Origin: Clostridiaceae bacterium
GTDB lineage: Bacteria > Bacillota > Clostridia > DSM-8532
NCBI GenBank assembly: GCA_012521105.1
Contig: JAAYNA010000064.1
Coordinates: 1 to 43,527 of the forward strand
Length of the DNA stretch: 43,527 bases
Direction of reading: 5' to 3'
Notes under the pieces: generated by a model
The model's input: the letters and a program-made list of their open reading frames with translations, nothing else
What the model was told of the DNA's origin: nothing
The model's database searches: none
Part shown: piece after piece, positions 18,240 through 27,075 of the stretch
Layout of the letters: every line of letters begins with the position of its first letter
Numbering within the stretch: the first letter of the stretch is position 1
Translations under genes and position numbers: made by a program

Positions 18240-19769
18240 ATGGGTAACTGGAAAAACTTTGTGAAAAATTTTTGTTCGAAGGAATCCAATGTTGAGGTTC
18301 TAAGAACAGAAGCTGAAAAAGGATTCTCAGACTACGGAGTGTATCCTCGTTCAATCAACGAGGTTGGAAAAGCTCTTGTGATGATGGTTCGTGGTGACAA
18401 AGAAAAAAGTCTTGTGGTTGTAGGGGATGATACCCGGCTTCAGAACCTGAAAGGTACAGAAACTGAAGAAGGGGGATTAAAGGTAAAGGTTTGTCCATTG
18501 TCTAACGAAAACTGTAATGTAATAAGAGAAGTATTCCCATATACCAATCCTCAATTTCACAGAGGTAAAAATATAACCATTGGGCTTGGCGATCGCCTTG
18601 GTCTGGCCTCTCCAGGACACATCGAAACCGTTCGGGATTTGGATGTATTTCCTGTGTTGGCTCAGCAATCCATTCGTGAATTAAATTTAACGGGAAGAAC
18701 TTATGAGGATGTTATTTCAGCAGCAGCCTGGGCAGTATTCCAGGAAGGGTACACAAAGGGCTACGGTGCTGACGGTGATCACCTGAAAACAGCTGATGAA
18801 GTTAAAATGTCTTTGGATGTTGGGATGACAATGATTACTCTTGACTGTTCCGAGCATATAGATAATTCTGCTGCAGATGCAGATATATCTGAACTTAGGG
18901 AAAAGTACTCCAGGTTCTCGGAAGAAGAGCGTGAAAAATGGGAAGAAAAATATTCAAACAAAACCATTGATATTGGAAGTCACAGTTTCCATATTTCTGA
19001 AGAGGAGCTGATACGCCTGGCCTGCGTTTATGGAGGGGCTATCCACCATACTCTCGATATATACCATAATATTATTGCAAAATGCGGAAGACCAATAGAT
19101 TTTGAAATGTCAATAGACGAAACATTAACACCAACTTCACCAGCATCCCATTATTTTGTTGCTGCAGAGCTGATTGATGCAGGTGTTGAAATAACCAGCC
19201 TTGCACCAAGGTTCTGCGGGGAATTCCAGAAGGGTATAGATTATATTGGCGATTTGAAGCAGTTTACAGAGGAATTTACAGTTCACGCAGCAATTGCAGA
19301 TCATTTTGGTTATAAAATAAGTGTACATTCAGGCAGCGACAAGTTTATGGTATTTCCTGTTGTTGGTGAAAAAACAAATGGAAAATACCATTTGAAAACA
19401 GCGGGTACAAATTGGCTGGAAGCAGTCAGAGTTATTGCTCAGCATAAGCCGGATTTGTACAGAAGAATGCATGCTTTTGCGCTGGAACATTTAGAGGAAG
19501 CAAAGAAGTATTACCACATTGGAGCCAAGGTAGAGAACATTCCTGCCCTTGACGATTTAAAGGATTCCGAGCTTCCTGAACTGATGAATAAGGATGATTC
19601 AAGACAGGTAATGCATATTACTTACGGTCTTATATTGCAGGCAAAGGATGAAAACGGGAATACACTGTTTAAAGATGAATTCTATAGTGCTTTATACGAG
19701 CATGAAGTAGAATATACCGAGGCATTAAAGAAACATATCGGAAGACATCTTAAAACCCTCGGCTTATAA
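18240..19769 (+). CDS. uxaE: Tagaturonate (tagaturonate/fructuronate) epimerase
   Basis: A 509-residue protein of the UxaE family, first described in Thermotoga maritima, which interconverts D-tagaturonate and D-fructuronate and so joins the galacturonate and glucuronate routes. Features seen are the N-terminal YPRSINEVGKA, a TIM-barrel-like core with MSIDETLTPTSPASHYF, ITSLAPRFCGEFQKGIDYIGD and the histidine-containing ISVHSGSDKF. The start at 18240 follows AAAGGAG by seven bases; the longer open frame from 18210 is not needed. It is divergent from broken uxaA. An intact epimerase would let galacturonate carbon exit through fructuronate and mannonate. Confidence 0.85.
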   Translation: MGNWKNFVKNFCSKESNVEVLRTEAEKGFSDYGVYPRSINEVGKALVMMVRGDKEKSLVVVGDDTRLQNLKGTETEEGGLKVKVCPLSNENCNVIREVFPYTNPQFHRGKNITIGLGDRLGLASPGHIETVRDLDVFPVLAQQSIRELNLTGRTYEDVISAAAWAVFQEGYTKGYGADGDHLKTADEVKMSLDVGMTMITLDCSEHIDNSAADADISELREKYSRFSEEEREKWEEKYSNKTIDIGSHSFHISEEELIRLACVYGGAIHHTLDIYHNIIAKCGRPIDFEMSIDETLTPTSPASHYFVAAELIDAGVEITSLAPRFCGEFQKGIDYIGDLKQFTEEFTVHAAIADHFGYKISVHSGSDKFMVFPVVGEKTNGKYHLKTAGTNWLEAVRVIAQHKPDLYRRMHAFALEHLEEAKKYYHIGAKVENIPALDDLKDSELPELMNKDDSRQVMHITYGLILQAKDENGNTLFKDEFYSALYEHEVEYTEALKKHIGRHLKTLGL

Positions 19770-19828
19770 CCAGACGAGGGGCGAGGGAACAGGCAACCTT
19801 GTCCGGTTCTTAATAAGGGTATAATATG

Positions 19829-19862
19829 TGCAGGCAGGGGTGATTGGCTCTGCCTGTGCTAT
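19829..19862 (+). terminator. Hairpin after uxaE
   Basis: CAGGCAG (19831-19837) pairs with CTGCCTG (19850-19856). The following sequence (TGCTATTATG) has no solid T run, so termination is uncertain; a TATAAT just upstream (about 19820) could also start the DUF1294 transcript. Confidence 0.4.
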
Positions 19863-19901
19863 TATGCAATAAAAGCCTTTAGTAAGAGGATAAAATTAAT
19901 T

Positions 19902-20186
19902 ATGGATAATTTTATAATTTATTTCACTGTTTATTTTATATTAATCAATATTACCGGCTTTATTATAGCGGGACTTGATAAATACTGGGCGATACGTAAA
20001 AAATGGAGAATGGCAGAAAAAAGATTTCTATTATTGGCAGTCATGGGGGGCGGCTTGGGAGTGTTCACCGGTTGCCTCATTTTTAATCATAAAATACGAA
20101 ACCGAAAATTTATGATAGGTATTCCGGCAATATGTATTACAGAAGCTGTGGTTATTCTTCTGCTTATCGGCAAATATAGCATATGA
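19902..20186 (+). CDS. DUF1294 small membrane protein
   Basis: A 94-residue protein with helices at about 4-25, 43-62 and 71-90. It shows the DUF1294 pattern: GLDKYWAIRKKWRMAEK, then LLLAVMGGGLGVFTGCLIFNHKIRNRKF, then a closing hydrophobic helix. The family occurs widely in Firmicutes and proteobacteria without known function. AGAGGA lies about 13 bases before the ATG, a little far. No operon partner is evident: uxaE ends 132 bases upstream and the thiamine unit starts over 250 bases downstream. Confidence 0.8.
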   Translation: MDNFIIYFTVYFILINITGFIIAGLDKYWAIRKKWRMAEKRFLLLAVMGGGLGVFTGCLIFNHKIRNRKFMIGIPAICITEAVVILLLIGKYSI

Positions 20187-20443
20187 TTCAGATTCTGTTA
20201 TTATTTCAGTTTCATTTGTTAAATAAAAACGTCTTAAATTATAGGTGACAGGTCAGCGTTTTCAATATCCTGATGATTTCAAGGGATGACTTTATTCTGG
20301 TTTATTCATACCTTGCCTGAGGTACACACCATCATACTTATCATAATTTTTATAATGCCCCCTGTTTCTTTGACATCTTTATCAAACTCCCCAGCTATAA
20401 GATCGTCATCACAACCTTTTTTCATTAGAGTGGCTATTTTTAC
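20187..20443. other. Gap before the TPP riboswitch, possible gene scrap on the minus strand
   Basis: About 257 bases. On the minus strand from about 20440 to 20306 one frame reads VKIATLMKKGCDDDLIAGEF and on to a stop, with fair coding character but no start site or known domain. It may be the tail of a decayed gene. Confidence 0.25.
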
Positions 20444-20472
20444 TTGACAGTACAGAAATTGAGTATTATTAT
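20444..20472 (+). promoter_or_regulatory. Promoter of the thiamine-transport unit
   Basis: Perfect TTGACA (20444-20449), a 17-base spacer and TATTAT (20467-20472), placing the transcript start just before the riboswitch. Confidence 0.75.
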
Positions 20473-20494
20473 GATATTAATTCAATTGAATATA

Positions 20495-20590
20495 TGCCTG
20501 CGGGAGCTGAAAATGGACGGCTGAGAGGGAGTAACCAACTCCGACCGCAAAACCTGATCCGGGTAATACCGGCGTAGGGAAGGGTTATAC
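20495..20590 (+). ncRNA. TPP riboswitch (THI box)
   Basis: The conserved THI-box blocks are present in order: GCGGGAGC, then GGCTGAGAGGG, then ACCTGATCCGGGTAATACC and GGCGTAGGGAAG. Together they form the aptamer that binds thiamine pyrophosphate. It lies between a consensus promoter and an intrinsic terminator, upstream of a thiamine-binding protein and ABC importer genes. Confidence 0.96.
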
Positions 20591-20599
20591 TACTGATAT

Positions 20600-20626
20600 A
20601 TACCGCCTTTCCCGGCGGTTTTTTAT
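20600..20626 (+). terminator. Riboswitch-controlled terminator
   Basis: ACCGCC (20602-20607) and GGCGGT (20614-20619) form the stem, followed by TTTTT. The aptamer's 3' GGGAAGG could pair with CCTTTCCC in the terminator as an antiterminator, so TPP binding should favour termination; that pairing is inferred. Confidence 0.85.
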
Positions 20627-20773
20627 TTCGTATGGAATAAAAGTATTAGTTTCACTCCCCATGTAAATAATTTTGATTAAACCTTTCCTGGTTTACACGG
20701 TTCAGGTGAATATCCAATTTCAGTTGCAACTGTATGATTAAAATTCAAATAATATGGAAAGGCAGTGATTTTA

Positions 20774-21061
20774 ATGGCTGTTGCAAATGTAAGTCTTCAG
20801 GTTCTGCCAATTGTACCTGAAGAAAAAGTTTATCCTGTTGTTGACAGGGTAATTGAACTTATTGAGCAAAGTGGTGTAAAGTACATAGTTGGTCCTTCGG
20901 AAACCACTATGGAAGGTGAGCTGGATATATTACTTGATATTGTGAAGGAAGCTCAGGAGGTATGTATTCGCGAGGGAGCCAGCAGGGTGGTATCATTTAT
21001 TAAAATCGATTATAAACCTGAAGGTGTGACAATGGATGAAAAAATTCATAAATACAGGTAA
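20774..21061 (+). CDS. MTH1187-family thiamine-binding protein
   Basis: A 95-residue ferredoxin-fold protein of the MTH1187/YkoF-like (DUF77) family, with NVSLQVLPIVPEEKVYPVVDRVIELIEQSG, VGPSETTMEG and SFIKIDYKPEG. Members bind thiamine or its pyrimidine part and sit in TPP-riboswitch operons. The ATG at 20774 has GGAAAGG eleven bases upstream; the GTG at 20765 is too near that site. Its last 26 bases overlap the permease gene, which suggests translational coupling. It probably acts in the cytoplasm as a carrier or sensor beside the importer. Confidence 0.85.
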   Translation: MAVANVSLQVLPIVPEEKVYPVVDRVIELIEQSGVKYIVGPSETTMEGELDILLDIVKEAQEVCIREGASRVVSFIKIDYKPEGVTMDEKIHKYR

Positions 21062-21794
21062 ACTCAGTTTGCCAATTTCTTTTGCCGTATTAATTATTGC
21101 ATGGGAAAGCCTGGTGTATGTTTTAAAAACCCCGGACTACCTTATTCCTGCTCCAAGTGCAGTGCTTCAGGCTTTAATAGAATCTTTTCCTGTACTTATG
21201 AGGCATACTGCAGTAACTTTATTGGAAGTTATTCTGGGTTTTATTACTGCATTGATACTTTCTGTAGTAATGTCACTTTTGATGGTGCGGATTAAGGTAC
21301 TGTATCAGATATTATGGCCATACATGATAATTAGCCAGACTGTACCTCTTTATATACTTGCACCGCTTTTTATGATATGGTTTGGCTTTGGAATTCTTCC
21401 CAAGGTGCTTATAGTTGTGCTGGTATGTTTTTTTCCGATAACAGTGGGCTTTGTACAGGGGTTAACATCCACCGAACCCGAACTTGACGAACTGCTTCAG
21501 GTTATGAGGGCCACTCCATCACAAATTCTTTGGAAAGTCAGGGTACCCCAGGCCATGCCACAGTTTTTTTCAGGTCTTAAAATAGCAGCAGCATATAGTG
21601 TTACCGGGGCTGTTCTTTCCGAATGGGTTGGAGCACAGGAAGGCCTGGGAATCTTTTTAACAAGGTCTATGAAAACCTTTAAAACGGCAGCTTTATTTGC
21701 TGATGTACTTATTATTATTGTGCTTAGCTTACTTTTATTCTACATAATTTCCCATCTTGAGAAAAAAGTTATAAGGAGGAGAAGTTTACTGTGA
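21036..21794 (+). CDS. thiX: ABC transporter permease, thiamine-precursor importer
   Basis: A 252-residue permease of the NMT1/TauT-type family with about six helices and the EAA loop ELLQVMRATPSQILWKVRVPQAMPQFFSGLK. It is overlapped by the thiamine-binding gene before it and by four bases (GTGA) with the binding-protein gene after it. TPP-riboswitch control and the downstream ThiY-like binder indicate import of a thiamine pyrimidine precursor such as formylaminopyrimidine (HMP). Confidence 0.85.
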   Translation: MKKFINTGKLSLPISFAVLIIAWESLVYVLKTPDYLIPAPSAVLQALIESFPVLMRHTAVTLLEVILGFITALILSVVMSLLMVRIKVLYQILWPYMIISQTVPLYILAPLFMIWFGFGILPKVLIVVLVCFFPITVGFVQGLTSTEPELDELLQVMRATPSQILWKVRVPQAMPQFFSGLKIAAAYSVTGAVLSEWVGAQEGLGIFLTRSMKTFKTAALFADVLIIIVLSLLLFYIISHLEKKVIRRRSLL

Positions 21795-22765
21795 AAAAAT
21801 ACATAGTATTAGTATTGATCTGTATTATTGTACTTACCACCGGCTGTGGAACACAACAGGCAGATGATTTAAAGGTTACCATAGTTTTAGACTGGACCCC
21901 AAATACAAATCATACAGGGCTGTATGTGGCGTTAAGCAAAGGTTATTTTGCAGAAGAAGGTCTTGATGTAACGATTATTCAGCCTCAGGAAGGTACAGCA
22001 GAACAGATTGTTGCGTCAGGTTCAGCACAGTTTGGAATTGGTTATCAGGAAAGTGTCACTTTCGCACGGGCAGAAGGTATCCCGATTATATCGCTGGCGG
22101 CTGTGATTCAGCATAATACATCGGGTTTTGCGTCCTTAGCCGAAAAAGAAATTACTTCACCGAAAGATTTTGAAAATAAAAAATATGGTGGATGGGGTTC
22201 GCCAATTGAAGAAGCTACCCTGCGTTATTTAATGGAACAGGAAGGAGCAGATCCGGAAAAACTGCAAATTGTTACAACGGGAGATGCCGATTTCTTCCAG
22301 ATGTCAAGTACAGGAGAAGTGGATTATGCATGGATTTTTGAAGGATGGACCGGCATTGAGGCCAGGTTAAGAGGAATTGAGTTGAATTATATTGAACTTG
22401 GAAAAGTAGCCGAAGTTTTTGATTATTACACTCCGGTTATTATAACAAGTGAAAAGATGATTGACGAAAACAGAGAATTAGTTCAGAAATTTATGAAAGC
22501 AGTTGAGAGGGGATATAAATTCTGTATAGAGAATCCTGAAGAAGCTGCGGAAATTCTGCTTAAAAATGTCCCTGAACTTGACAGGGAACTGGTTATTGAG
22601 AGTCAGAAATATCTGGCAGAAAAATACCAGGATGATGCTGAGTATTGGGGGTTGCAAAAGCAGGAAGTATGGGAAAGATATATGCAATGGCTTTTTGAAA
22701 ATGGGTTCATTGCAGAACAGGTGGATGTAACAAAAGCCTTTACCAATGAATTTCTGAACCAATAA
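21791..22765 (+). CDS. thiY: NMT1/THI5-like solute-binding lipoprotein, thiamine-precursor importer
   Basis: A 324-residue lipoprotein with lipobox LTTGC (Cys19). The mature part shows the ThiY/THI5 hallmark VLDWTPNTNHTGLYVA, followed by GYFAEEGLDV, and later KKYGGWGSPIEE. It starts with GTG, with AGGAGGAG upstream, overlapping the permease stop. ThiY binds pyrimidine precursors of thiamine on the outer face of the membrane. Confidence 0.88.
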   Translation: MKKYIVLVLICIIVLTTGCGTQQADDLKVTIVLDWTPNTNHTGLYVALSKGYFAEEGLDVTIIQPQEGTAEQIVASGSAQFGIGYQESVTFARAEGIPIISLAAVIQHNTSGFASLAEKEITSPKDFENKKYGGWGSPIEEATLRYLMEQEGADPEKLQIVTTGDADFFQMSSTGEVDYAWIFEGWTGIEARLRGIELNYIELGKVAEVFDYYTPVIITSEKMIDENRELVQKFMKAVERGYKFCIENPEEAAEILLKNVPELDRELVIESQKYLAEKYQDDAEYWGLQKQEVWERYMQWLFENGFIAEQVDVTKAFTNEFLNQ

Positions 22766-22856
22766 TTTTTAATGAATGGCATTTTATATTCTATTATCAT
22801 TAAGAGGGAAAACAAAGTGATAATAGTCAGGCCATAGCGATATTATGGAGGCTGAA

Positions 22857-23612
22857 ATGGAACTGGCTGTGGATATAGTTAACTTGTGTAAATCTTTTAC
22901 TCTAAACAATAAAGAACTTAAAGTGCTGGAAAACGTTAATTTACAGGCAGAGGCGGGCAAGTTCATTTCCATAATAGGGCCAAGTGGATGTGGGAAAAGC
23001 ACTTTATTCAGAACGATAGCCGGCCTTGAGAAAGAGTATACCGGTTCTGTAATTGTAAATGGCAATGATATACGGCAGAGCAGGCCATATATTGCATACA
23101 TGCTGCAAAAGGATTTACTTTTGCCCTGGAGAAATGTTCGTAAGAATATTGTGTTGCCTCTTGAACTGTCTGGTAAATTAAAGAATACAGACACAGGTTT
23201 TCTAGAAAAAATGATATCCGAGTTTGGCTTGGAAGATTTTGTCGAGGCATATCCCGATGAATTATCGGGTGGGATGAGGCAACGGGTTGCTTTACTGAGA
23301 ACCTGGCTAATGGAAGGCTCCATTATGCTTTTGGACGAACCTTTTGGGGCATTGGACGCTTTAACTCGAAAAAATATACAGGACTGGCTTTTGGAGATAT
23401 GGGAAAAACACCGTAAAACCGTCCTTTTTATAACCCATGATATTGAAGAGGCTATATATTTGTCTGATGAGGTTTATGTAATGAGTCCAAGGCCTGGGAA
23501 AATAATAGAAAATATAAACATCAATTTTGGAAGGCCAAGAAGACGTGATATTGTTTATACTTCATTGTTTATTGATTACAAAAGGTGGTTGATGTCAGCA
23601 CTACAGGTTTAA
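22857..23612 (+). CDS. thiZ: ABC transporter ATP-binding protein, thiamine-precursor importer
   Basis: A 251-residue ATPase: Walker A GPSGCGKST, Q loop AYMLQKDLLLPW, signature LSGGMRQRVALLR, Walker B IMLLDEPFGALD, H loop FITHDIEEA. The family is the nitrate/sulfonate/taurine/HMP type. GGAGG lies five bases before the ATG at 22857, which is preferred to the in-frame ATG at 22845 overlapping that site. It is the last gene of the unit, 91 bases after the binding-protein gene, and is followed by a terminator. Confidence 0.9.
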   Translation: MELAVDIVNLCKSFTLNNKELKVLENVNLQAEAGKFISIIGPSGCGKSTLFRTIAGLEKEYTGSVIVNGNDIRQSRPYIAYMLQKDLLLPWRNVRKNIVLPLELSGKLKNTDTGFLEKMISEFGLEDFVEAYPDELSGGMRQRVALLRTWLMEGSIMLLDEPFGALDALTRKNIQDWLLEIWEKHRKTVLFITHDIEEAIYLSDEVYVMSPRPGKIIENININFGRPRRRDIVYTSLFIDYKRWLMSALQV

Positions 23613-23646
23613 CAGTAAGTTTAAAACTACATAAATTTTATAACTA

Positions 23647-23682
23647 TTGCTCCCACAAAAGATAATGGTGGGAGCATGTTAT
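23647..23682 (+). terminator. Terminator after the thiamine-transport unit
   Basis: GCTCCCAC (23649-23656) pairs with GTGGGAGC (23668-23675), eight bp, followed by a weak T-rich run (ATGTTATTT). Confidence 0.7.
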
Positions 23683-23685
23683 TTA

Positions 23686-24255
23686 GTGGCCGATGTATTA
23701 ATGTTAAACCTTATAATTACCCATATATTTGACTTTGAAAAACGCCGGAGGCTTTTAAGTTTGTAAGAGAACCGACAAGACCATAAAAATGTAGTGAAAT
23801 ACCGCTCATAAAGTGAATTCCTCTAAAACGGCTCTTTACATGTTGCATGTCTGTTTGTGCATGAAAAAATAATGCTTGTTACAATCCTCACTTTGGAAAT
23901 CGCCTGATAAATATTGGAATAAATAGTATATACACAAGAAGTTAAAAAAAGGAGATATTTTAAGAAAAGTAACGATAATTTAATCAGACGGGCAAATATA
24001 AGCAAATACGACCCATATAGTCGCGTGACCATGTTTTGCAATAGAGTGATAATGTGATACTATCAATATAGAACATAAAACGTACATATGATACCAACAA
24101 ACAGTCGCCAACCAACAAAATACATACGCGCGAACTCAAGTGGTAATCATACCACAACAATAGGCAGACGCGTGACTGCGCATACTGCAAATTCTATCTG
24201 GTTTATGTTTATTACCGCATTAGAAAGGAAAGCGTAAGACATAGGAAAGGAGTTT
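23686..24255 (+). other. Long non-coding leader upstream of the DUF1836-flotillin unit
   Basis: About 570 bases without a credible gene; open frames on the minus strand here have no ribosome sites or domains. It holds the octamer CGCGTGAC twice (about 24024 and 24169), a hairpin or operator GTGGTA-ATCA-TACCAC (24140-24155) and a stray strong ribosome site AAAAAAAGGAG (about 23944) with no start codon after it. Function unknown; a regulatory leader or small RNA is possible. Confidence 0.4.
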
Positions 24256-24261
24256 TTTAAT

Positions 24262-24807
24262 ATGGATTTGCCTAATTGCTTCCCGGGAACAGTAGTGCCG
24301 GTATCACCAGTGGGATTACTTACAGGAATCTTTTCAGTTACCAACGGAATAACTTTGTCGCAGGTTTGTGAAATCACCGGACTTGAACCAGGAACTATCC
24401 AGAATTGGATAAAGAGAGGATATGTTAGTCATCCTGTAGACCGGAAGTATTCAAAAGAGCAACTGGCCAGAATTATACTTATCAATTTCCTTAGAGAAAC
24501 ATTTGTAATTGAAAAGGTAGCCAATTTACTAAGTTATGTTAATGGAGATCTACTGGATGATTCAGATAACATAATGGATGACAGTGAGATTTATCAATGC
24601 TTGTGCGATATTCTTCTAACAAAAGGCTTAAAAGAGGACATTAGTTTTGATGAACTGTCTGAGAAAATCGATGAAAAGCTAATTAATTTTGAAGAGCCAT
24701 ATGAGGGTGCCAAGGACAGACTGAAGCTGGTATTGCAAGCGATGATTTATGCTTGGTGGTCGGCTGAATATAAAGCAATAGCAAATAAGTTGACTGAAAA
24801 TATCTAG
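24262..24807 (+). CDS. DUF1836 (YkrK-like) HTH regulator
   Basis: A 181-residue protein matching DUF1836: a MerR-like helix-turn-helix at about 30-65 (TLSQVCEITGLEPGTIQNWIKRGYV), then RKYSKEQLARIILINFLR and a helical C-terminal half. In Bacillus the relative YkrK represses htpX, a membrane quality-control protease gene, so the family is tied to membrane stress. AGGAAAGGAG lies before the ATG. It is 35 bases upstream of the NfeD gene and probably co-transcribed with it and the flotillin gene, which would make it the local regulator of a membrane-integrity module. Confidence 0.8.
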   Translation: MDLPNCFPGTVVPVSPVGLLTGIFSVTNGITLSQVCEITGLEPGTIQNWIKRGYVSHPVDRKYSKEQLARIILINFLRETFVIEKVANLLSYVNGDLLDDSDNIMDDSEIYQCLCDILLTKGLKEDISFDELSEKIDEKLINFEEPYEGAKDRLKLVLQAMIYAWWSAEYKAIANKLTENI

Positions 24808-24842
24808 TTAAGTGAGTCATCTATAACAGGAAGGAGGTCTTT

Positions 24843-25544
24843 ATGAATTGGTGGAATGAACTAACACAACTACAAAAGATATTCGCGTCCATTGCCATTC
24901 CAACGACTGCTATCATGTTTATTCAGTTTATCCTGCAGTTGTTTGGGTTAGCCAATGGAGAAGGCGCCGATGGAGTAGATGCTGCTGATGTGGATACTGT
25001 TTCAGATTTTCATGGTGACTTTCCGGATGGGTTGGCTGAAGTGGAGTCTGACGGTGCTTTCGACGATGGGGCTTTTGATGATGGCTTTGAGGTGGAAGAG
25101 GGACTGGGCGGAATGCGTCTTTTTACCTTAAGAAGCGTTATAGCTTTCTTTGCGGTAGGAGGCTGGATGGGGGTTGCTGCTATTGATTGGAATCTTTCGG
25201 ATTTTATGGCCATTGTACTTGCTATTGTTGCGGGAAGCCTTGCTTTGTACTTTGTCGCCTGGATTATTTACACCTTTTTACGCATGCAGCAAAGCGGCAA
25301 TATCAGGTATGAAAATGCAGTAGGCAAAGGGGGAGAAGTCTATCTCTCCATTCCACCTGATGGACGTGGAAAAGTGAACGTTATCGTTCAGGACCGTTTA
25401 TGTGAAATCGACGCAATATCAAAGGAAAACAGGATTATAAAGACGGGCGAGAAAATAATTGTTGTCGATATCACAGAGGAAGGTGTACTTATTGTGGAAC
25501 CTAAGACATTATCTGAAAAGAACGAAATCAATCAAAAAATGTAA
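24843..25544 (+). CDS. NfeD-like membrane protein, flotillin partner
   Basis: A 233-residue protein with helices at about 13-35, 97-118 and 120-145, an acidic Asp/Glu-rich loop at about 42-88, and a C-terminal OB-fold-like region (about 155-222: GKGGEVYLSIPPDGRGKVNVIV ... IIVVDITEEGVLIVEP). That architecture is of the NfeD family, which is almost always encoded next to an SPFH protein. GGAAGGAGG precedes the ATG. Unlike long NfeD forms it has no serine-protease domain. It is followed 17 bases later by the flotillin gene. Confidence 0.82.
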   Translation: MNWWNELTQLQKIFASIAIPTTAIMFIQFILQLFGLANGEGADGVDAADVDTVSDFHGDFPDGLAEVESDGAFDDGAFDDGFEVEEGLGGMRLFTLRSVIAFFAVGGWMGVAAIDWNLSDFMAIVLAIVAGSLALYFVAWIIYTFLRMQQSGNIRYENAVGKGGEVYLSIPPDGRGKVNVIVQDRLCEIDAISKENRIIKTGEKIIVVDITEEGVLIVEPKTLSEKNEINQKM

Positions 25545-25561
25545 AGGGAGGTCAGAGCTTT

Positions 25562-26983
25562 ATGAGTTTTTCAAGTGGTAGCATGTTACTTATTACTGTA
25601 ATTGTTGTTTTAGCTTTTTCAACTCTGTTGTTTGTTATTTCAAGGTACAAAAGATGTCCGTCCGACCGCATAATGGTTATCTACGGTAAGGTGGGTCAGG
25701 CAAAGGATGGAACGGCATTATCGGCTAAGTGTATTCATGGTGGGGCTGCGTTTGTATGGCCGGTATTTCAGGCTTACGAGTTTTTGGATTTGAAACCCAT
25801 ATCCATCAGTGTTGACTTGAAAAGTGCTTTAAGCCGGCAGAATATTCGTATTGACGTTCCATCCAGTTTTACAGTTGGTATTTCAACCGAACCCGGAGTT
25901 ATGCAAAACGCTGCTGAACGGCTTTTGGGGTTAAAGCGTACCGAAATACAGGAGCTTGCAAAGGATATCATATTCGGTCAGCTCCGACTGGTTATAGCAA
26001 CAATGGAAATTGAAGAAATTAATACCGACAGGGATAAATTTCTTGATGCAGTGTCGAGAAATGTGGAAACCGAATTAAAGAAGATAGGGCTTCGCCTGAT
26101 TAACGTGAATGTAACAGACATAAGCGACGAGTCAGGTTATATTGAAGCACTTGGTAAGGAAGCCGCAGCAAAAGCCATTAATGATGCCAGAAAATCGGTC
26201 GCTGAAAGAGAAAGAGACGGTGCCATCGGTGAAGCTAATGCACGCCGTGAACAAAGAATTATGGTTGCTGCTGCCGATGCGGAAGCAATTAAGGGTGAGA
26301 ATGAATCGGCAGCTGAAGTTGCAATGTCGGATGCAATCCGTCGTGAACGCGAAGCCGAAGCTAAAAAACGGGCTATAGCATCCGAAAAAATACAGGAGGC
26401 CAAAGCTTTGCAGGAAGCCTATGTAGCAGAAAAAGAAGCTGAGATTGCCCGTGCCGAACGTGAAAAAGCAACCCAGGAAGCAGATGTATTGGTTAAAGCT
26501 GAAATTGAAAAGAAAAGACTTGAACTGGAAGCAGAAGCTAAGGCTGAACAGGCAAGACGTCTTGCAAAGGGTGAAGCAGATGCAATATATATGAAGATGG
26601 AAGCTGAAGCACGAGGTATTCAGGAAATACTTTCAAAACAGGCACTTGGTTACGCTCAGTTGGTTCAGGCTGTTGGAGGCGATGCTGCGAAGGCTACTCA
26701 AATAATGATTGCCGACAAGATTGAAGAACTTATGAAAGTACAGGTTGAAGCAATTAAGGGTATAAAGATTGACAAGGTCACAGTATGGGACAACTTAAAC
26801 AAAGACGGAACTCCTACAACCGCTAACTTTCTTTCGGGTATGCTAAAATCCATTCCACCGATGAATGAAATGTTTAAAATGGCCGGTATGAAACTTCCCG
26901 ATTTCTTAGGACAGGAATTGAAAGAGAATGAGGATGAGTCTGAAAAAAGCCAGGATGCTGCTGAAGAAGCAGTAGAAAACTGA
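25562..26983 (+). CDS. Flotillin-like SPFH protein (FloT/YqiK type)
   Basis: A 473-residue membrane scaffold. One N-terminal anchor helix (about 7-27) is followed by an SPFH domain (about 30-200), a long Glu/Ala/Arg-rich coiled coil (about 205-365; many EAxAxAR repeats) and a C-terminal tail with PPMNEMFKMAGMKLPDFLGQ. The long coiled coil and length place it with FloT/YqiK rather than FloA. Flotillins organise functional membrane microdomains and affect fluidity and protein complexes. AAAGGGAGG lies upstream of the ATG. Last gene of the DUF1836-NfeD-flotillin unit, ended by a hairpin. Confidence 0.9.
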   Translation: MSFSSGSMLLITVIVVLAFSTLLFVISRYKRCPSDRIMVIYGKVGQAKDGTALSAKCIHGGAAFVWPVFQAYEFLDLKPISISVDLKSALSRQNIRIDVPSSFTVGISTEPGVMQNAAERLLGLKRTEIQELAKDIIFGQLRLVIATMEIEEINTDRDKFLDAVSRNVETELKKIGLRLINVNVTDISDESGYIEALGKEAAAKAINDARKSVAERERDGAIGEANARREQRIMVAAADAEAIKGENESAAEVAMSDAIRREREAEAKKRAIASEKIQEAKALQEAYVAEKEAEIARAEREKATQEADVLVKAEIEKKRLELEAEAKAEQARRLAKGEADAIYMKMEAEARGIQEILSKQALGYAQLVQAVGGDAAKATQIMIADKIEELMKVQVEAIKGIKIDKVTVWDNLNKDGTPTTANFLSGMLKSIPPMNEMFKMAGMKLPDFLGQELKENEDESEKSQDAAEEAVEN

Positions 26984-27000
26984 TAAACAAAAAAGAGTTA

Positions 27001-27031
27001 ATGCCCGTGAAAAAACATCGCGGGCTTTTTT
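27001..27031 (+). terminator. Terminator after the flotillin gene
   Basis: GCCCG (27003-27007) and CGGGC (27021-27025), with further weak pairs inside, followed by six T residues. Confidence 0.8.
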
Positions 27032-27075
27032 CGGCTCTTTATTACCCGACTGGGAGGATTTTGAACATGAAACTT

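Noticed and set aside
22784-23323. 179-codon minus-strand frame
   Set aside because: Antisense to the ABC ATPase gene with intact Walker motifs.
23823-24377. Several overlapping minus-strand open frames of 68-76 codons
   Set aside because: No ribosome sites or recognisable domains, and they run into the DUF1836 gene on the other strand.
26137-26403. 88-codon minus-strand frame rich in Ala/Ser
   Set aside because: Shadow of the repetitive flotillin coiled coil, whose composition opens the opposite strand.
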